A model generated the notes under the pieces. The model was not told the origin of the DNA. It did not search any database and saw only the letters and a list, made by a program, of their open reading frames with translations. A stretch of DNA of 64,000 nt from Nitrospira sp. (GTDB lineage Bacteria > Nitrospirota > Nitrospiria > Nitrospirales > Nitrospiraceae), in assembly GCA_018242765.1 (NCBI GenBank), contig JAFEBH010000011.1, positions 248,001 through 312,000 on the forward strand, in the 5' to 3' direction. The translations under genes and the position numbers were made by a program. Position 1 is the stretch's first letter, and every line of letters begins with the position of its first letter. Positions 61,946 through 64,000 of this stretch are shown here, one piece after another.

Positions 61946-62043
61946 GCGGGTGGGGCTTCCCTCGAATTCGAGTAAGGACATGCGCGGCTTGATGTGCTTC
62001 TCGTCCTGCTTCTGATCTCGGGGCGAGATAAAGGAAGTGATCC

Positions 62044-63105
62044 GTGCGAGAGCGGCGGTGGGAAACGACGACGCCATTGGATTTTCAGCAAGCTCTCGCG
62101 GTCGGGGAACGGCTGGCGACCCTGGGGGTGAAACCGGTCTCGCCCGCTCAGGATGTCATCTGCTACGTTGAGGAATGGGCGGTTCCTGCTCTCGACGCCT
62201 TCGATCAACTTGATCCGTGGGCGACTGAAGACGCGACGTTGATTCATGTGCGGGAGGGGTGGCGCGGCGATTTCTTTCTCCTCTCCGGTGCCTATCATAC
62301 GGTCTACCAGCGGCATCAGGACATCGGGACCTATTGTTCCATTAGCCATCCTTGGCGCATCCGGGAACGCCTGCGATTGCACGACCAGCGCGCGATGTGC
62401 TGGATCGGATTTCGGCATGCCCATTCGTTCATTCGAGTCCGGCTTCAAACGAACCACGTTATTGCTCCAGGGGAAACGCGGGGTGATGCGGATCGGCTAC
62501 GATGGCTGGATGAGCGACGTGCAGCCTTTCTGGAAGCGATCGCCGTTTTGGACCTTCCGATTGAAACCTGCGTGGAGAAAGAGGCGGTGGTCTTGCGGCC
62601 CGTTGACACTTCGCTCCCGTTCTTTTGTTCCTGGCCTGATGCGTTTGGTCCCTGCCAATTCGAGTACAACACCTCCGATGCGTTTGAGTTTCTTGTTCCG
62701 TCCAGTAAGCTCACAGAGACGTTTCATCCTGAGCCGGCAGGGGTTCGCGCCTATCTGACTGGGTTTTCTGAAGCAGCGTTGGCGGAATTTCACGCCATTG
62801 AGCCGAACCCTCGACTCACTTATCGATGCTCGGTCCACTGCCCACTGGATGATCTCCCTGAGGTGCTGACCGCAATCCGGCCAGATGGGGTTCTCTATGC
62901 CACGCTCTGTGAGTTTCAAACACAGACGCTTCTGCCTGGCCGTGACGATGCCGCCGCAATCATCGGTATTGTTGGGGGGCATGGACACTTTAAGATCGAA
63001 GCGCGTCTCAATCAGGCACCTCTTCCAGAGGATGAGATGGCGTCATGGTTGGAACGATTAATTGGGCACCAGGTTGCGTATGCCCCGCTGCCTGCCTTTG
63101 TGTGA
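62044..63105 (+). CDS. Unknown protein, about 353 residues
   Basis: Starts at GTG 62044 after a GGAAGTG stretch that gives a moderate ribosome binding site. No signal peptide or membrane helix. The chain has several tryptophan/histidine-rich blocks: EDATLIHVREGWRGDFFLLSG, then ISHPWRIRERLRLHDQRAM and IGFRHAHSFIRVRL. A late acidic region DDAAAIIGIVGGHGHFKIEA contains a glycine-rich loop (VGGHGHF). I do not recognise the family. It ends at 63105, directly against the left end of a short inverted-repeat element. Confidence 0.7.
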   Translation: MRERRWETTTPLDFQQALAVGERLATLGVKPVSPAQDVICYVEEWAVPALDAFDQLDPWATEDATLIHVREGWRGDFFLLSGAYHTVYQRHQDIGTYCSISHPWRIRERLRLHDQRAMCWIGFRHAHSFIRVRLQTNHVIAPGETRGDADRLRWLDERRAAFLEAIAVLDLPIETCVEKEAVVLRPVDTSLPFFCSWPDAFGPCQFEYNTSDAFEFLVPSSKLTETFHPEPAGVRAYLTGFSEAALAEFHAIEPNPRLTYRCSVHCPLDDLPEVLTAIRPDGVLYATLCEFQTQTLLPGRDDAAAIIGIVGGHGHFKIEARLNQAPLPEDEMASWLERLIGHQVAYAPLPAFV

Positions 63106-63276
63106 CAGGATGCTGAAAAGGGCCTTCAACTTAGTTCTTGCCTCGAAAACAATCTTCAATATACATCGGAGAGTACGCCTCCGGTATTTTTCTCGTCTGC
63201 GGCCTTGCCTGGTGCAAGGCGCGTTTCGGCGCGCTGGGGTTGAGTGGGTGGGATGATGACCGTTTTGAGCATCCTG
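63106..63276. repeat. Short non-coding element bounded by inverted repeats (MITE- or REP-like)
   Basis: The 171-base stretch begins CAGGATGCTGAAAAGGG and ends CCGTTTTGAGCATCCTG, imperfect inverted repeats of 17 bases (two mismatches). It has no coding potential of its own: both strands only have short frames. The inside contains GTACGCCTCCGG and CTGCGGCCTTGCC blocks. Similar elements recur in Nitrospira genomes by my recollection, which I cannot confirm here. It sits one base after the stop codon of the preceding gene. Confidence 0.7.
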
Positions 63277-63359
63277 AGAGGATGCCTCTGAGACGATGTG
63301 GGTTGCCACGCGAATCGGTATTTGCCGTGAAGAATCGGACGAGATTTGCACCGTAACGC

Positions 63360-64000
63360 ATGAGTCCTCTTAGCAAGATCCAGTCTCTTTTAACCAAACC
63401 GTTCATGCCGGCCGTATTTTTTCTATCCGGGGTGATCTACGACACCGTCACGCTTACGCGGATCGACCGGCTTCAGGATAACTTGATCCTCCTGCTGTAT
63501 CTCGCCCTCCTCGGGGCATTGATCGTCCTGACAGGACGGGTTGGGATGGCGTCTCCACCGGATCCGGAACAACTTGCCGCATCCTCTCCCTTCATGCGTT
63601 GGGTATTGGAGCGCCGTCCGTATTATCCCATGGCGAGCCAGTTTCTATTGGGTAGCCTCTTCAGTGCTTATACAATCTTCTACTCGCGAAGCGCCACGTT
63701 CTCCGGTACCGCGGTATTCTTTGCCCTGCTGATCATGCTCTTGGTGGCCAATGAGTTTTTGCGTGACCGGCTTTCAAATATTCGATTGCTGATCTGCCTC
63801 TATGCGGTTGTCTGCTTTGCGTTCTTCACCTTCTTCTTGCCCGTGATCACGGGCTACATGAATGCGGCAATCTTTACGGTCGGGGCGATTCTGAGCGTCG
63901 TGGTGATTTTGCGTGTGGCCCAGTTGATCTATCGGGACCATCCGGACCGCTCACGGGAGGAAGGAATCGGCGTGACCGTTCCTGCCGCGGCACTGATCGG
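63360..64000 (+). CDS. Membrane protein, N-terminal part (DUF2914-like), cut by window edge
   Basis: The frame opens at the ATG at 63360 and stays open to the window end, about 213 residues. It has about six hydrophobic segments: FFLSGVIYDTVTL, NLILLLYLALLGALIVL, FLLGSLFSAYTIFY, AVFFALLIMLLVANEF, LLICLYAVVCFAFFTFFLPVI and AAIFTVGAILSVVVIL. The start VIYDTVTLTRIDRLQDNL is typical of proteins with a multi-helix front and a C-terminal DUF2914 domain, which would lie beyond the edge. Function unknown. The ribosome binding site is weak. Confidence 0.65.
   Translation, partial: MSPLSKIQSLLTKPFMPAVFFLSGVIYDTVTLTRIDRLQDNLILLLYLALLGALIVLTGRVGMASPPDPEQLAASSPFMRWVLERRPYYPMASQFLLGSLFSAYTIFYSRSATFSGTAVFFALLIMLLVANEFLRDRLSNIRLLICLYAVVCFAFFTFFLPVITGYMNAAIFTVGAILSVVVILRVAQLIYRDHPDRSREEGIGVTVPAAALI

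Noticed and set aside
1..64000. tRNA or rRNA genes
   Set aside because: I looked for T-arm-like GGTTCGA words with pairing stems and for rRNA-like conserved blocks and found none I could support.

Overview
The window looks like a chromosomal segment of a Nitrospira-type bacterium (phylum Nitrospirota). This is an inference from gene content and GC-rich codon use: no rRNA, tRNA or marker gene settles it. The supporting content is an outer-membrane-bearing cell with many lipoproteins, two heavy-metal RND pumps, a DUF4331/HupE module, a hopanoid (HpnA) and carotenoid (CruF-like) gene cluster, a type II NADH dehydrogenase and giant calcium-binding repeat proteins.

Layout. 1-3850: three tandem, minus-strand lipoproteins built from cadherin-like beta-sandwich repeats, the first cut by the window edge. 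4040-5151: a decayed IS630-type element that has cut off the start of a cation P-type ATPase gene. 5436-13420: a minus-strand copper/silver efflux locus (cusC-cusB-cusA plus a small lipoprotein, a small secreted protein and an MFS transporter). 13527-18779: a plus-strand second metal-efflux locus (His-rich leader protein, adaptor, CzcA-like pump, YnfA). 18902-20317: a DegP-type protease. 20350-22770: a graveyard of broken ECF sigma/anti-sigma genes around one intact sigma factor. 23349-27703: response regulator, three lipoproteins (Slp-like, small, prohibitin-like) and NDH-2.

27813-37201 is the most coherent possible new system. A minus-strand set (lipoprotein, DUF4331, TonB, TPR, HupE/UreJ) is transcribed away from an ECF sigma factor with a cupin anti-sigma factor. 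These are followed by NikR and a TonB-dependent receptor. Together they could form a regulated envelope uptake system, plausibly for nickel or another metal. A dead, internally deleted copy of the same sigma/cupin pair lies at 20350-20705.

37292-43040: a DNA glycosylase, a small secreted protein, a sensor kinase that has lost its phospho-acceptor histidine, and an AT-richer pair of genes (unknown kinase-like protein and radical SAM enzyme). 43041-45215: an M12-type zinc protease beside a protein resembling its propeptide alone. 46033-50204: small membrane proteins and an isoprenoid cluster (CruF-like, HpnA, prenyl diphosphate synthase). 50508-52383: a selenium-binding-protein-family protein and a DUF3617 protein. 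53181-59598: four consecutive RTX calcium-binding proteins made by successive duplication, including a near-perfect 1868-bp tandem repeat. 59795-64000: a small protein with a PHD-finger-like cysteine/histidine pattern, a duplicated CxxC protein, several unknown genes, a short inverted-repeat-bounded element and a truncated membrane protein.
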